Notes: generated by a model not told the origin, from the letters alone. Shown: positions 8,839 to 17,432, counted from the first letter of the stretch. The stretch is 64,000 nt of DNA from JOPF136 sp963773835 (GCA_963773835.1 CAVZCQ010000002.1:186001-250000), one strand, 5' to 3'. Numbers and translations are program-made.

Positions 8839-10764
8839 CTAAGTGAGGCTCACCAGCCGCTTCAGCACCTGATCATTGATGTGCAGTTTGCCCTCACGGC
8901 TCAGCCGCTCTTTCAGGGCTTCCTGGAAGGCATCGAAGGCAATCTGCTGCTTCGCGAAGACGAGTTGGCGCTCAATATCCGCCTTTTGCTTCGGCAAGTC
9001 GTCCGGATTGGGTTCCTGCCGCTCCACCGGACGGTACACCAGCCAGTTCGTCGCCTGGCTCAGCGGCGGAGCTATCTGCCCCAGCGGCAAACTGAACGCG
9101 GCAGCCAGCTTCCTCATCGGCGTTAGGCCGCCCAGTGAATCATTTTGAGACAGAAAATCGCTCGTCTGGACCTCAAACCCCATCGCCTTGGCGGCTGCCT
9201 CCAGGCTTTCTCCTCCGTGGACCTTCTTGTACAACTCGTCCGCGTCCTGTTTCGCCAGCACGGAAGACTGTTCGTGGCGGTAATCGGCTTCGACCTTGCT
9301 CCGCACCTCGGCCAGCGTCGCCGGCCGCGTCGGCTGGATCTGCGTCACGCTCACAATCACCGTTCCGCGGTCCACGTGCAGCGGTGTCGAGTCCTCTCCA
9401 GGTTGAGAATTGAACACGAAGTCGCGCACCTCGGTGGCCGTCCCCAGCGGGCCCAGCGGGTCCGTGGCCGTCACCGCAGGCACCGTGCCCGTCTCCAGCT
9501 TGAACTGCTTGGCAATGTCGGCAATCGCCGTGCGGCTGGATTGCCGCACGGCCCCGGCCATGCTGTCCACAATCTCCCCCGCCTTCTGGTCCGCCATCTG
9601 CGCGGCCAGAATCGCCACAATCGAGCTGCGCACTTCGTCCACGGTCTTGGTGTGCGCCTCCTCCCGCTCGACCATCTTGATGATGTGAAAGCCGAACATC
9701 GACTTCACCAGCCCGGAAATCTGCCCGTTCTTCAGCGCGAACGCGGCATTCTCGAACTCCGGCACCGTCTGGCCCTTCTGGATCCAGCCCAGGTCCCCGC
9801 CCTTGGGTTTGGTGCTGTCGTCTTCGGAATATTTCTTGGCCAGCTCCTCGAAATTCGCGCCCTTCTTGGCCTTCTCCAGAACGTCTTCGGCCTTCTTGCG
9901 GATCTCTTCCACCTCGGCATCCGTCTTGCCCGTGGTCTTGAACAGGATGTGCTCCACGTGCACGCGGAACTGCACGCGGTACTGCTCGATGTTCTGCTTG
10001 TAGTACGCCTCGATGGACTGCTCGCTCGGGTGCAGGGACTGCCGCAGCGCCGCCAGGTCCAGCAGCGCGTATTGGAATCCGCGCTTCTCAGGAATCTGGT
10101 ACCGGCTCTTATTCTTTTCGAAATAGCTGTTCAGTTCGGCGTCCGTCACGTTCACTTTGGCTTCCAGCGCCCCCGGCTTGATCTCCACGTATTCGATCTT
10201 GGCCTTCTCGTTCCGCCGCTTGAATTCTTCCGCGATCTCCGCCGGGCTCACCTCCACCCCGTCGGTCACCAGCCGGCGCATTTTCTGCTGCAGGAGCGCG
10301 TCCTGCAGCGCCTGCTCGAATTCCGGCACGGTCATTCCCGTGCGCTGCTGCACTTCGGCCGCATAGGCTTCCAGGCTCGAGACGCTCCCGCCGCTGAACG
10401 CCATGGGCAGCATTTGGTGGATTTGTTCCGCCACTTCCTGGTCCGTCACCCGCAGACCCAGCCGCGTCGCTTCGTATTCGATCGCGTGCTGGTTCACCAG
10501 CCGGTCGAGGATGTCCCGAACGTAGAGCCCGCGCATGTCCTTCGAGATGTGCTGCCCGTTCCGCTCGATCTGCGCGAGCTGTTTGCTCACGTCGTTCGTC
10601 GTGATGTCGTACCCGCCCACCGTGGCCACCGCGTCCGGCGACCCGCTGCTCATCCCCCCGGTGCCCGGCACCAGATAGATCAGCATCGAACCGCCGACGA
10701 CGAAGATCACCAGGCCCATGAAGATCCGGACCAGCATCGCTCTGCTCTGGAAAATCTCAATCAT
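8839..10764 (-). CDS. PpiD/SurA-like peptidyl-prolyl cis-trans isomerase
   Basis: Membrane-anchored periplasmic chaperone with parvulin-type prolyl isomerase activity, expected to help fold exported proteins. The 641-residue product begins with a short cytoplasmic stretch and one transmembrane helix (about 10-32). A SurA-N-like helical region follows, then a PPIC rotamase domain at about 265-370 (HVEHILFK, GGDLGWIQKGQ, FGFHIIKMVE). A long helical C-terminal part follows, with a second, weaker repeat of the parvulin surroundings. The ATG at 10764 directly precedes the membrane anchor, as in PpiD; an upstream in-frame TTG at 10797 adds 11 residues without support. Length fits PpiD (~620). No operon partner is evident upstream. 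Confidence 0.9.
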   Translation of the reverse strand: MIEIFQSRAMLVRIFMGLVIFVVGGSMLIYLVPGTGGMSSGSPDAVATVGGYDITTNDVSKQLAQIERNGQHISKDMRGLYVRDILDRLVNQHAIEYEATRLGLRVTDQEVAEQIHQMLPMAFSGGSVSSLEAYAAEVQQRTGMTVPEFEQALQDALLQQKMRRLVTDGVEVSPAEIAEEFKRRNEKAKIEYVEIKPGALEAKVNVTDAELNSYFEKNKSRYQIPEKRGFQYALLDLAALRQSLHPSEQSIEAYYKQNIEQYRVQFRVHVEHILFKTTGKTDAEVEEIRKKAEDVLEKAKKGANFEELAKKYSEDDSTKPKGGDLGWIQKGQTVPEFENAAFALKNGQISGLVKSMFGFHIIKMVEREEAHTKTVDEVRSSIVAILAAQMADQKAGEIVDSMAGAVRQSSRTAIADIAKQFKLETGTVPAVTATDPLGPLGTATEVRDFVFNSQPGEDSTPLHVDRGTVIVSVTQIQPTRPATLAEVRSKVEADYRHEQSSVLAKQDADELYKKVHGGESLEAAAKAMGFEVQTSDFLSQNDSLGGLTPMRKLAAAFSLPLGQIAPPLSQATNWLVYRPVERQEPNPDDLPKQKADIERQLVFAKQQIAFDAFQEALKERLSREGKLHINDQVLKRLVSLT

Positions 10765-10836
10765 TACAGCCGCCTGTTTCCCCCTCTGCCAAAACAACCA
10801 TTATAGGCCACTGCCCTTTGCCTCTCAACAGCTTGG

Positions 10837-10871
10837 GTGGCCCACACTTTGGTTTGCAAGGGTGGGGTTCT
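10837..10871. repeat. 35-bp direct repeat, copy A
   Basis: GTGGCCCACACTTTGGTTTG starts a 35-base unit that recurs at 11801-11835 with about four mismatches. Within the unit CCCAC..CTTTG and CAAGGGTG are partly complementary, so it can form a hairpin. The two copies bracket the small-peptide gene and the exported-protein gene. Confidence 0.55.
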
Positions 10872-11008
10872 GTCTTGTCTCTGGCGGGGTGCCCCACACG
10901 TCGAGTTGACGCGTGGGGGTTTTTCTTCGCCTGCGACTGTGCCCCTTCAGAATCCGTTCACTCCACCGGATCGATCGGCACCAGTCCGTCTTCGGATGTT
11001 GCGCCCAC

Positions 11009-11101
11009 CTAGGCTTCGCGGACCTTCTGGACGGCCGGCACTGTCGATAGCGTCTTTGTCGTCGAAAGCTTCTTGGCCTTCTTCAGTTTCTTCTTGGCCA
11101 T
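11009..11101 (-). CDS. 30-residue Lys-rich peptide gene
   Basis: Very short gene starting at the ATG at 11101, seven bases after an excellent Shine-Dalgarno (GGAGGA at positions 11113-11108 on this strand). The peptide starts MAKKKLKKAKKLSTTKTLS and ends VPAVQKVREA. Seven of the first eleven residues are Lys; a Thr/Ser-rich stretch follows, and there is no Cys. The same frame stays open upstream for 55 more codons, but those have no Shine-Dalgarno and no protein-like composition. Lys-rich N-termini of this kind could be a leader of a modified peptide, a small nucleic-acid-binding peptide or a targeting extension; I cannot choose. The exported-protein gene lies upstream on the same strand. Confidence 0.5.
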   Translation of the reverse strand: MAKKKLKKAKKLSTTKTLSTVPAVQKVREA

Positions 11102-11226
11102 TTTGAGTCCTCCATGGCTGAGATGTACCCGCCGTGCCCGGCGCCTGGCAGGTTGCCCCGCTTTATCAGCTGGGTGCGCCGCAGGAACAAATCCTGCGGC
11201 GCATTGGACAACACCTCCGGCGCTGT

Positions 11227-11637
11227 TTACCTGGGATTCTCCGGTCCTCCCTTCACATAAACCCATGTGAATTCCAGGCCCTGAAACGCTTGATTGACAG
11301 CGTTCCCAACGGGGGCTGTGGAAGCATCTTGGCGTTCGAAGCCGTTTCCCACCAGGTTCTGGAGGGCGGTAGCGCAGTCGGCACCCGTGGCGAACGACCC
11401 GAAGTTAGTCAGTGTCAACCCGAGTGTGAAATCAACGTTGTTCACCACCGGCTGCGATAAGGTCCCCGTGGCGTTTTCGAGTACCGAGGAGCAGGTGATG
11501 ATCGCGACGGCTTGCGCTGGTTTTTTCTCGGCCCGGACGGGAGTGACGGTACGTTTGTATACTGGACCCACAGCGATGGCACCGAATAGCAGTGCAACGG
11601 TTGCTGTGATCAGAAAAAACCGCTTGTTCAATTTCAT
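11227..11637 (-). CDS. small exported protein of unknown function
   Basis: A 136-residue protein with a textbook signal peptide (MKLNKRFFLI followed by a hydrophobic core to about residue 30) and a short secreted domain containing two Cys (ITCSS and GADCAT) that could form a disulfide. GGAGGA lies five bases before the ATG at 11637, which decides the start over an upstream in-frame codon. No family recognised. It is transcribed toward the 30-residue peptide gene with a 125-base gap. Confidence 0.7.
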   Translation of the reverse strand: MKLNKRFFLITATVALLFGAIAVGPVYKRTVTPVRAEKKPAQAVAIITCSSVLENATGTLSQPVVNNVDFTLGLTLTNFGSFATGADCATALQNLVGNGFERQDASTAPVGNAVNQAFQGLEFTWVYVKGGPENPR

Positions 11638-11800
11638 TTTGTTTCCTCCAGTTGATTCTTCGGATCTCCAAGTCTGCGATGGGGGCGCCCGACGGAAACA
11701 GTTAGGATTCTTGACGGGAAACGTCACCCATTGCAGTGATCTAGGCTACAGCGGCATGTGACCTCGGACACGACGATGGCGATGCCTATCTGGCGCCCAA

Positions 11801-11835
11801 GTGGCCCACCCTTTGCTTTGTAAGGGTGCGGTTCT
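11801..11835. repeat. 35-bp direct repeat, copy B
   Basis: Second copy of the unit at 10837-10871, starting GTGGCCCACCCTTTGCTTTG. It has the same length and orientation, with substitutions at about four positions and none that destroy the arms of the potential hairpin. Confidence 0.55.
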
Positions 11836-11877
11836 TTCCTCTTCATTTGTCTTCGGCCAGAAGTCGCTTCCGAAAAT

Positions 11878-12288
11878 TCACACGAGTAATCGAGCAAAGT
11901 GGCTCGCGGAAACGATCCGCGTGGCTTTGTGCAGGCCCAGGGCGAGCAACCCGCTCTTATCGCCCGTCACCAGATAGCCGGCCAAGCCCGCTTCGGCGAG
12001 CGCCAGCAAGTAGTCGTCGGTAGGATCAGTCGAGCGTTCCACGGACGGCAGCGGGCCGACGTCCTCAGCGAGTTTCTTGATCTGATTCACCAGGCGGCCG
12101 GCCCTATAGGGCTTGATGAGTTCGGCGACGCGCGGCTTCCCGAGCGTGGCACGCAGTTCGTCCAGTTGGACTGCGCAGGTGAGGAGCGTGAATTTTCCTT
12201 CTACCCAGGCGTTATAGATCGCGGCAGGCTTGCCGGCCGGGGCGATCAGGGCGGACACGAGAATGTTGGTATCGAGCACGACGCGCAT
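11878..12288 (-). CDS. PIN-domain toxin (toxin-antitoxin)
   Basis: Probable RNA-cleaving toxin of the COG1569-type PIN family. The 136-residue product opens MRVVLDTNILVSAL with the first metal Asp at position 6. It has a mid-protein acidic cluster (STDPTDDYLLALAEA) and ends with YLVTGDKSGLLAL, where the remaining acidic ligand sits. The ATG at 12288 overlaps the stop of the upstream antitoxin by one base (TGATG), the usual arrangement for translational coupling. An upstream in-frame start would read through the antitoxin gene and is rejected. Confidence 0.85.
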   Translation of the reverse strand: MRVVLDTNILVSALIAPAGKPAAIYNAWVEGKFTLLTCAVQLDELRATLGKPRVAELIKPYRAGRLVNQIKKLAEDVGPLPSVERSTDPTDDYLLALAEAGLAGYLVTGDKSGLLALGLHKATRIVSASHFARLLV

Positions 12289-12560
12289 CAGGCTTTGTCG
12301 GCCTTCTGCTTGGCGCGGCGTTCCGCGCGGACCTCGCCCACGGCCTCGTCCACGAGGCCTTGGATCTCGTCCGGGTCGGCGCCGGCATTGCGCGCCTTGA
12401 TGTCCTCGACCGTGCGGTGAAACACACGCCAACGGACAGCTTCTTCAATGAATTTCGAGAGATCACCCTTCTTCATGCCGCGGGCGCCAAGAAAAGTGCG
12501 CAGAGTGAGATCGGTCTCCTTCGAGACCTTGATGTTCCAGCGGACGGCTTCTTCTTCCAT
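12288..12560 (-). CDS. ribbon-helix-helix antitoxin of the PIN pair
   Basis: Antitoxin expected to bind the PIN toxin and the pair's own promoter. The 90-residue product has an N-terminal ribbon-helix-helix pattern (WNIKVSKETDLTLRTFLG, then MKKGDLSKFIEEAVRWRVF) and a charged helical tail ending ERRAKQKADKA that would wrap the toxin. AGGTG stands five bases before the ATG at 12560. The promoter region carries ATACACTCAT (12571-12580), a decamer also present in the operator zone of the other PIN/RHH pair at 58295-58304. Confidence 0.75.
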   Translation of the reverse strand: MEEEAVRWNIKVSKETDLTLRTFLGARGMKKGDLSKFIEEAVRWRVFHRTVEDIKARNAGADPDEIQGLVDEAVGEVRAERRAKQKADKA

Positions 12561-12656
12561 GTCGGCACCTATACACTCATGTGGATAAACACCTATGCGC
12601 CCATTGTAGGGGATCAACGTGTCAGCAGCAAGTGCTCGTGCGGATGGTGGCCCATT

Positions 12657-12890
12657 TCAGCGCGTTCGACGGACCGGGCCCTTCGCTCCGCGACTCAGCG
12701 TCCGCAAGGACGCATTGACGGATTGCTCGTCGGAGAAATACTCGGCCACGTCCGGAGAAAGGAGCACCAGATTCGTTCCCGCTTTGTAACGCCCGAAATA
12801 CCTGCCCCGAACGCCGCCCTTCGATTTCGAAAGATCGTACTCCCGGCGCAGCTCGCCCTCGGGTTTCCGTTTCTCAGTCTTTTTCTTCAT
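12657..12890 (-). CDS. orphan antitoxin-like small protein
   Basis: A 77-residue basic protein: Lys/Arg-rich start, then EYDLSKSKGGVRGRYFGRY, then GTNLVLLSPDVAEYFSDEQ and SVNASLRTLSR. I know this layout (EYDFSKG.RGKY...GTN.V.LDPDVA..F.D..SVN.ALR) from widespread small proteins regarded as antitoxin-like, often without an obvious toxin. No toxin gene lies next to it here; the nearest is the PIN pair 97 bases downstream. Confidence 0.65.
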   Translation of the reverse strand: MKKKTEKRKPEGELRREYDLSKSKGGVRGRYFGRYKAGTNLVLLSPDVAEYFSDEQSVNASLRTLSRGAKGPVRRTR

Positions 12891-12918
12891 AGTGTTTTCG
12901 CTCGCTCTCTATCGCTTT

Positions 12919-13018
12919 GGTAGCGCCGGCGTCCCGCGCCGGCCTACGTCAGGGCACGGCTTTAGCCGTGCCAAAATGCACCGCCATCATGTTGTAGTGC
13001 CGCCCTTCAGGGCGGCAC
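12919..13018. repeat. cluster of three hairpin repeats
   Basis: Three different palindromic units lie in about 100 bases. They are TAGCGCCGGCGTCCCGCGCC (from 12921), GGCACGGCT/AGCCGTGCC (12953-12972, 2-base loop) and GTGCCGCCCT/AGGGCGGCAC (12997-13018, 2-base loop). Such mosaics of short palindromes are typical of REP-type intergenic DNA. The first unit recurs near 17932 and, inverted, at 29584-29606. The whole stretch 12891-13736 has no intact gene. Confidence 0.6.
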
Positions 13019-13181
13019 CTGTCCCCCGCGCTATCATCCCACCCGCCTGCCCTGGCGGGGATCTGCTTCTGCCCGCCTCTTTTCGCCCGCGCCCTCCGAG
13101 CTGTCACCCCGAATCCTTCGCGCTGTCATCCCGAGGAGTCCTCGACGAAGGATCTGCTTTTTCCCCCTCCCCGCTTATTTT

Positions 13182-13310
13182 TCCAAAAGAGACGCGGTCT
13201 GTTCGAGGACTTGGCGGAGTTCCACGCTGTCCGTCGGATTGATTTTGGCTGACCAAATCTCTTTCCCCACCCCGCGAACGCTGAGGAGCAGGAGTTGGCC
13301 GAGATAGCAT
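13182..13310 (-). pseudogene. decayed C-terminal fragment, copy 1
   Basis: On the reverse strand this encodes a fragment ending in VELRQVLEQTASLLEK, preceded by LGQLLLLSVRGVGK. A second version at 13594-13730 encodes AELRQVLEQTASLLGK preceded by LGQLLLQSVHGVDK. Neither has a start or an N-terminal part, so both look like remnants of one duplicated gene tail. Each copy is preceded on the + strand by GTCATCCCGAGGAG...GGATCTGCTTTT (13126 and 13501), so the duplicated unit is longer than the coding tail. Confidence 0.5.
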
Positions 13311-13593
13311 CCCTTTTTCTTCAGCAAATTCCCGTCTTTGGGTTTGCGGCATCGCTCTCCCAAAGCAGACTCTCTGGTCTGGATTTCCTTGGCGCGGCTT
13401 CGCGTGTGGTGATACGGCGGCTGGCAACCAGCAGGACGAGCCTTCCGAGCATGTGGTCGACGCTGGCAGCGGTGCGGAGGTCGCCCGCGCCCGCCATGGT
13501 GTCATCCCGAGGAGCCCCGACGAGGGATCTGCTTTTCCCCCGCTGCTTTTTCCCGCGCCGGCCTTAAGTTCTCCCGACTCCATTTGATGCTAC

Positions 13594-13730
13594 TTCCCCA
13601 AAAGAGACGCCGTTTGTTCGAGGACTTGGCGGAGTTCCGCGTGGTCCGTGCTGTTGATTTTGGTCGCCCAGTTCTCTTTGTCCACGCCGTGGACGCTTTG
13701 CAGCAGAAGCTGACCGAGGTAGCCGAGTGC
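13594..13730 (-). pseudogene. decayed C-terminal fragment, copy 2
   Basis: Companion of the fragment at 13182-13310, about four fifths identical over ~120 bases. The amino-acid pattern is better conserved than the DNA, which suggests that the ancestor was translated. It abuts the 3' end of the STAND NTPase gene; no function can be assigned. Confidence 0.5.
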
Positions 13731-13736
13731 GGCCCC

Positions 13737-14954
13737 TCAGCTCTGTCTCGTTAGCGCCTGCCGACCTCTTTCCACCGCAGCCTCGGCCTGCTGAAGTTGC
13801 AACGTAGTGTAATAGGACCTCTTTTTTTCAATTAATTCGGTCGCTCTACCACTGTATAAGTCGAATTTTTCCTTGAGTCCCAAAAGGCCGCTGAACTCGG
13901 CCAGCATGCCATAAACACGGAGGGCGCCCTCCTGATACCCTTGGATGGCCTCAAGATAGCTCATCGCACGTGTCAGACGGAGAGGCGTAGGGCCAGCTTG
14001 CCTGGCGACGGTCGCGGCCTCCAGCAGAAGCCGCCGGAACCGAAATTCCTGAAGGCGTTCAGGCGTTGCCAAGACGCGGTCCGCGGCGTCCTGATATTTC
14101 TGGTCGGCCGTCTGAGGGTTTTCGTGGTGCCTGTGAATCTCCGCTTCAAGATGCAACAGCTCGATCTCGTAACCAACCGCCCGCCGCTTACACACCTGTA
14201 TTTGCCGAAGCATTTCCTCCTTCTCGTCCGGTGTCAGACCCTGTGCCTGGCTCGGAGGAAATTTCAAGAGCGACATCAAGAGGGGATCCTCCTCGGCAAC
14301 CGCTCCCCGCTGGCGAAGGAAGGCGTTCAAGTTTGCAGTGACCTCTCCCTCCCATCCCTTGTTTCGCGCCATCTCTCTCGCCGGAGTGACCGCAAATTCA
14401 GACACGGCATAGGTCGTTTGGCCGGTCCTTTCATCAACAGCGACGTTCACCAGCCCAGAACTCTCGAGTTGCTGTAAGGCCTGCTCGACCTCGAGCGGAT
14501 CCGACGGAATGAGACCCCGTATACAGGCCGGTGTGACCTCAATGCTGGATTGCACTGACGCGATCGCAGCAGCTATGCGGACCGCGAGGTCAGGGAGATG
14601 CTGAAAAGTCTGAGCCACACAAAAATTCTCCAAGTCTGTCAACGGAATGTCCGCAGGCCTTCGATCCCAAGCTGAGCGGTCTCGGGAACAAAGCCACGCA
14701 AACCAGCGGAGAGCGAGGGGATGACAGTGCAGATTGCTTGCAACGAGTCGGAGCGCCTTGATGTCCAGGTTCGCGATATCTTGGAGCCCCTGCCGCTTGA
14801 GTTCATGCCTGAGCAGCCTACCTGCCGCGTCCTGCGTGAGGCCAGAGAGATCCTTCGTGTAGATCACGTTCCTGATGCGATGAAAGCGGGATGTGACGAT
14901 TATCCAGGTGTTGGGCGGCAGCCTCCGGTCTAGGAGAGTGATCACGCGCGGGCG
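13737..14954 (-). pseudogene. C-terminal part of frameshifted AlbA_2/NB-ARC NTPase
   Basis: Continuation in another frame of the NTPase whose N-terminal part is annotated separately upstream. It resumes with VITLLDRRLPPN, then WIIVTSRF, the arginine-bearing TSR strand expected after Walker B in NB-ARC/STAND ATPases. A winged-helix-like region follows (PLALRWFAWL, then EQALQQLESSGLV), and the last ~200 residues are helical repeats resembling TPRs. The frame carries no convincing start of its own, so it is unlikely to be made independently. Removing one C from the CCC at about 14949-14953 gives an uninterrupted ~750-residue protein. Confidence 0.75.
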
Positions 14955-15996
14955 GATCGTCCACCGTTTCAAGATTGTCGACAAAAAGGAGCACCCTCTT
15001 CGCCTTACTAATTTCAGTAATGCAGATCCTCTCAAGCTCGTCGTCGGACGCCGCGCAGCTCGGCTCGACACCGAGCCATGCGGCCAGATCTCGCAGCAAG
15101 GTGTGGTAGTCGGAGAATAGCGGGTCAGCCTCCTGAACCCCCTCAGACGTTAATAAGGTCCTCTTCGCGGAGCCAGAGTACACCTTCGAAAATCTCTTCT
15201 GTATGTAGAGCCGATGGACGAGTTCGATTGCAAGTTCGGTCTTTCCTATCCCCCCCAACCCGGCGATCGAAACCCCCCGCCCTCGGGGGTCTTCGAATCG
15301 TCCAAGAAGCTCAGCGAGCTCGTCCTCGCGCCCAACGAACGTGTTGTTAAGGTGTGCGTAAAGTCGAATCCCGGGTCGGTCCTCCGCAGTGAGAAAAGAG
15401 CTTTTGGTTCTGAAGGCGACGTAGTTGAAGCCGAGCTCCCGCGCCACCTCGTAAATTCCCGGCCCTGGGGGCTCAACGATCGTCTCGTCGCCACTGCGAT
15501 AAGGGAGGCTTCCAGGTAGGTATCGAAGCTTTTTCAGGAGCCCGGGTCTCAATTCAACATGCTTGCGAAGTAATCCGGGCGTAGTGTGCGAGGTTCGCTT
15601 CACAAATATATATCCGAGGCTATGCGTCTTCCCCTGTATGTTGATTTGTGTGTTCCCCACTGAGAAATCAACCTGGGTGCCAATCCAGGGCCAGACGCGC
15701 TCTCGCAGCTTTGCAGGATCAAGCAGGCCGTGGCCAACAACTTCGCCGGTCCCGTCCACGACACCAACTACGATTAGACCCCCCTCAGAGTTCGAGAAAC
15801 CAAGGATGTCCTTGCCAACCCCACCTAGCGGCCGGTCCTCGTCGAGGTCGAGCATCTGCTTGAAGTCAATATGAGGGCCCTCCGGCAATCGAACTTTCCC
15901 AGCGTCGCGGTCAATAAGCGACGCCACAACTTGTGCGGCAGGTGCCTCGTCCCGCAGTGCCATCTTTAAGAGGTCTTCTGGATCCGGGCTGGCCAT
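14818..15996 (-). CDS. AlbA_2 + NB-ARC STAND NTPase, N-terminal part before frameshift
   Basis: Candidate signalling or defence ATPase. Residues ~35-150 fit the Schlafen AlbA_2 putative nucleic-acid-binding domain (HIDFKQML, then KDILGFSNSEGGLIVVGV). Residues ~215-345 fit an NB-ARC/STAND ATPase: FVGREDELAELL, Walker A GLGGIGKT at ~240-247, Walker B RVLLFVDN at ~332-339. Immediately after LETVDDPP the reading frame changes; the remaining ~45 residues of this frame are not protein-like, and the true continuation lies one base away. The ATG at 15996 follows GGGGATT; a TTG two codons earlier is an alternative. The neighbourhood is rich in toxin-antitoxin genes and repeats. A sequencing error, a real null mutation or programmed frameshifting all remain possible. 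Confidence 0.8.
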   Translation of the reverse strand: MASPDPEDLLKMALRDEAPAAQVVASLIDRDAGKVRLPEGPHIDFKQMLDLDEDRPLGGVGKDILGFSNSEGGLIVVGVVDGTGEVVGHGLLDPAKLRERVWPWIGTQVDFSVGNTQINIQGKTHSLGYIFVKRTSHTTPGLLRKHVELRPGLLKKLRYLPGSLPYRSGDETIVEPPGPGIYEVARELGFNYVAFRTKSSFLTAEDRPGIRLYAHLNNTFVGREDELAELLGRFEDPRGRGVSIAGLGGIGKTELAIELVHRLYIQKRFSKVYSGSAKRTLLTSEGVQEADPLFSDYHTLLRDLAAWLGVEPSCAASDDELERICITEISKAKRVLLFVDNLETVDDPPARDHSPRPEAAAQHLDNRHIPLSSHQERDLHEGSLWPHAGRGR

Positions 15997-16218
15997 TCTC
16001 AATCCCCTTACATACCCCCGCTTACGTTAACAAAGATACAAGACGCAGGCCATTCTCCCTGCAAGCGCTGAGCCCAGTTCCCCTATGTTGCGAGGCGGGT
16101 GGCGGAGGCTTCCCCCAGGCCTCTGCTCACTGCAATCCAGGATGAGAAGTTACCATTGCTCTGCTTTCCCGGAGATAATCTAAATGGAAGCACACCCGCC
16201 AAAGCCACTCGCCACAAT

Positions 16219-16947
16219 TCACCGACAGGTGGGCAAATTGCTTCTGCGAACGACACCCTTGCCGGTAAGCACGACCCTACTGGGAAGGTCCGTCCTTACT
16301 CCCCAGTATTCCAAATACCCTGCGACTTCAAACGTGTTTAGCGTACTCCCAGCGGCCTGCACGAGATCTAAATAGTGCGTGTCAAAGCTCGCGAAGAACT
16401 CCAGTTCAAAACACGGATCGTTGTTGGCTGCTTTGCTTACAAGTTTTTCGAAGTCAGCGGAGTTGAGACCGCGAACAATTTCGCCTGCGTCAAATCTAGG
16501 AGCTGAAAACTCTCCCTTAAAAAATTCTCCAGGTGCAAGGCTCTGATTAATCTCCAGGTTGGGCGCCAGCCAATCTTTCGTTCTCCCCGGCATCCACAAT
16601 TGCAAATGTGAAACAAACACATTTCTCTCGCCGCGATTTACTACGACAGCCGTGCGCGTCATTGTGCTACAGGCTACCACGCTGACATTCTCATGATAGG
16701 AGTAAGCCGCATGAATTCGTTCGTACAGCCAGAAGGACGCAGACACAGTGAGAACAATTAGAGTTGCGACGCCTGCCATGTACTGTAAGTGGTTCTTCCA
16801 AGTCTCCTGGTAACTCTTGCACACAGGACATAGGGAAGCGCCGGCTGAAATTTCAGATCTACAGGCAACGCAAGGCTTTTTGGCTTCATCAGTCGGCAAC
16901 GGTTTAGGTACGCCGCTGGAGGTCGCTTCAGTTTTCATTTTTTGCAT
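16219..16947 (-). CDS. zinc-ribbon single-pass membrane protein
   Basis: Unrecognised 242-residue protein with three parts. An N-terminal cytoplasmic zinc ribbon has CVAC and CPVC pairs, about residues 26-43. One transmembrane helix follows (~56-74), then an extracytoplasmic beta-rich domain of ~165 residues with two Cys (SVVACS and NDPCFELEFF). The ATG at 16947 is used; ATG at 16938 is three codons later. It lies downstream of no clear partner; the frameshifted NTPase begins 222 bases away on the same strand. The local base composition is less GC-rich than the surrounding chromosome, consistent with an acquired segment. Confidence 0.65.
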   Translation of the reverse strand: MQKMKTEATSSGVPKPLPTDEAKKPCVACRSEISAGASLCPVCKSYQETWKNHLQYMAGVATLIVLTVSASFWLYERIHAAYSYHENVSVVACSTMTRTAVVVNRGERNVFVSHLQLWMPGRTKDWLAPNLEINQSLAPGEFFKGEFSAPRFDAGEIVRGLNSADFEKLVSKAANNDPCFELEFFASFDTHYLDLVQAAGSTLNTFEVAGYLEYWGVRTDLPSRVVLTGKGVVRRSNLPTCR

Positions 16948-17432
16948 TGTACCCCGTTATCAGAGCACCTCAAGGCGGGTGGCTCATAGGAAGGTTTCGG
17001 CTCTCCGGACGGCTTCCGTCCACACCGTGAGGACACCACTTTCTAAAACTCACCGTGGAGTATAGAAATACCGGTGGCCGGGTATAACAGCTTGCCCGCC
17101 GCCTGCTGGAAGGCCCGCCCGCAGTCTACCCGCCGTGGCGGGTGGCGCGACAGCCTGTCGCGACCCTTCGGGACCTTCGACTTTCAACCGTCCCCCTGTT
17201 TTTCTCTTCTCCCCGCTCGCCACTGACCACTGGCCACCGAATTTAAAATCGCTTGACTTTGGTATTGCACTCTGCTACGTTGCCTCTGCGACATCGCCCC
17301 CTCTCCAAAGGAGGGGCATTACGGGAGTTCCGCTACGCACGGGGGATTGAGCCTGCCTGCCGCTGGTTGGCCTGCCTCCAGTTCCGCTTACTCGTCGTGT
17401 GACTCCCCAAATTTACTAAAGGGGGTTTCACC
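16948..17432. other. intergenic stretch with palindromes, no gene seen
   Basis: No open frame here looks coding. It contains two adjacent perfect palindromes, ACCCGCC/GGCGGGT (17128-17143) and CGCGACA/TGTCGCG (17146-17162), of the REP-like kind seen elsewhere in the window. The final ~30 bases carry AAAGGGGG just before the start of the next gene. Confidence 0.5.

Noticed and set aside
9145..10806. 553-residue frame antisense to the PpiD-like gene
   Set aside because: Arg/Leu/His-rich composition, no domain, fully inside the isomerase gene.
13104..13583. 159-residue reverse-strand frame
   Set aside because: Runs through hairpin repeats in one frame while the duplicated tail uses another; no protein-like composition.
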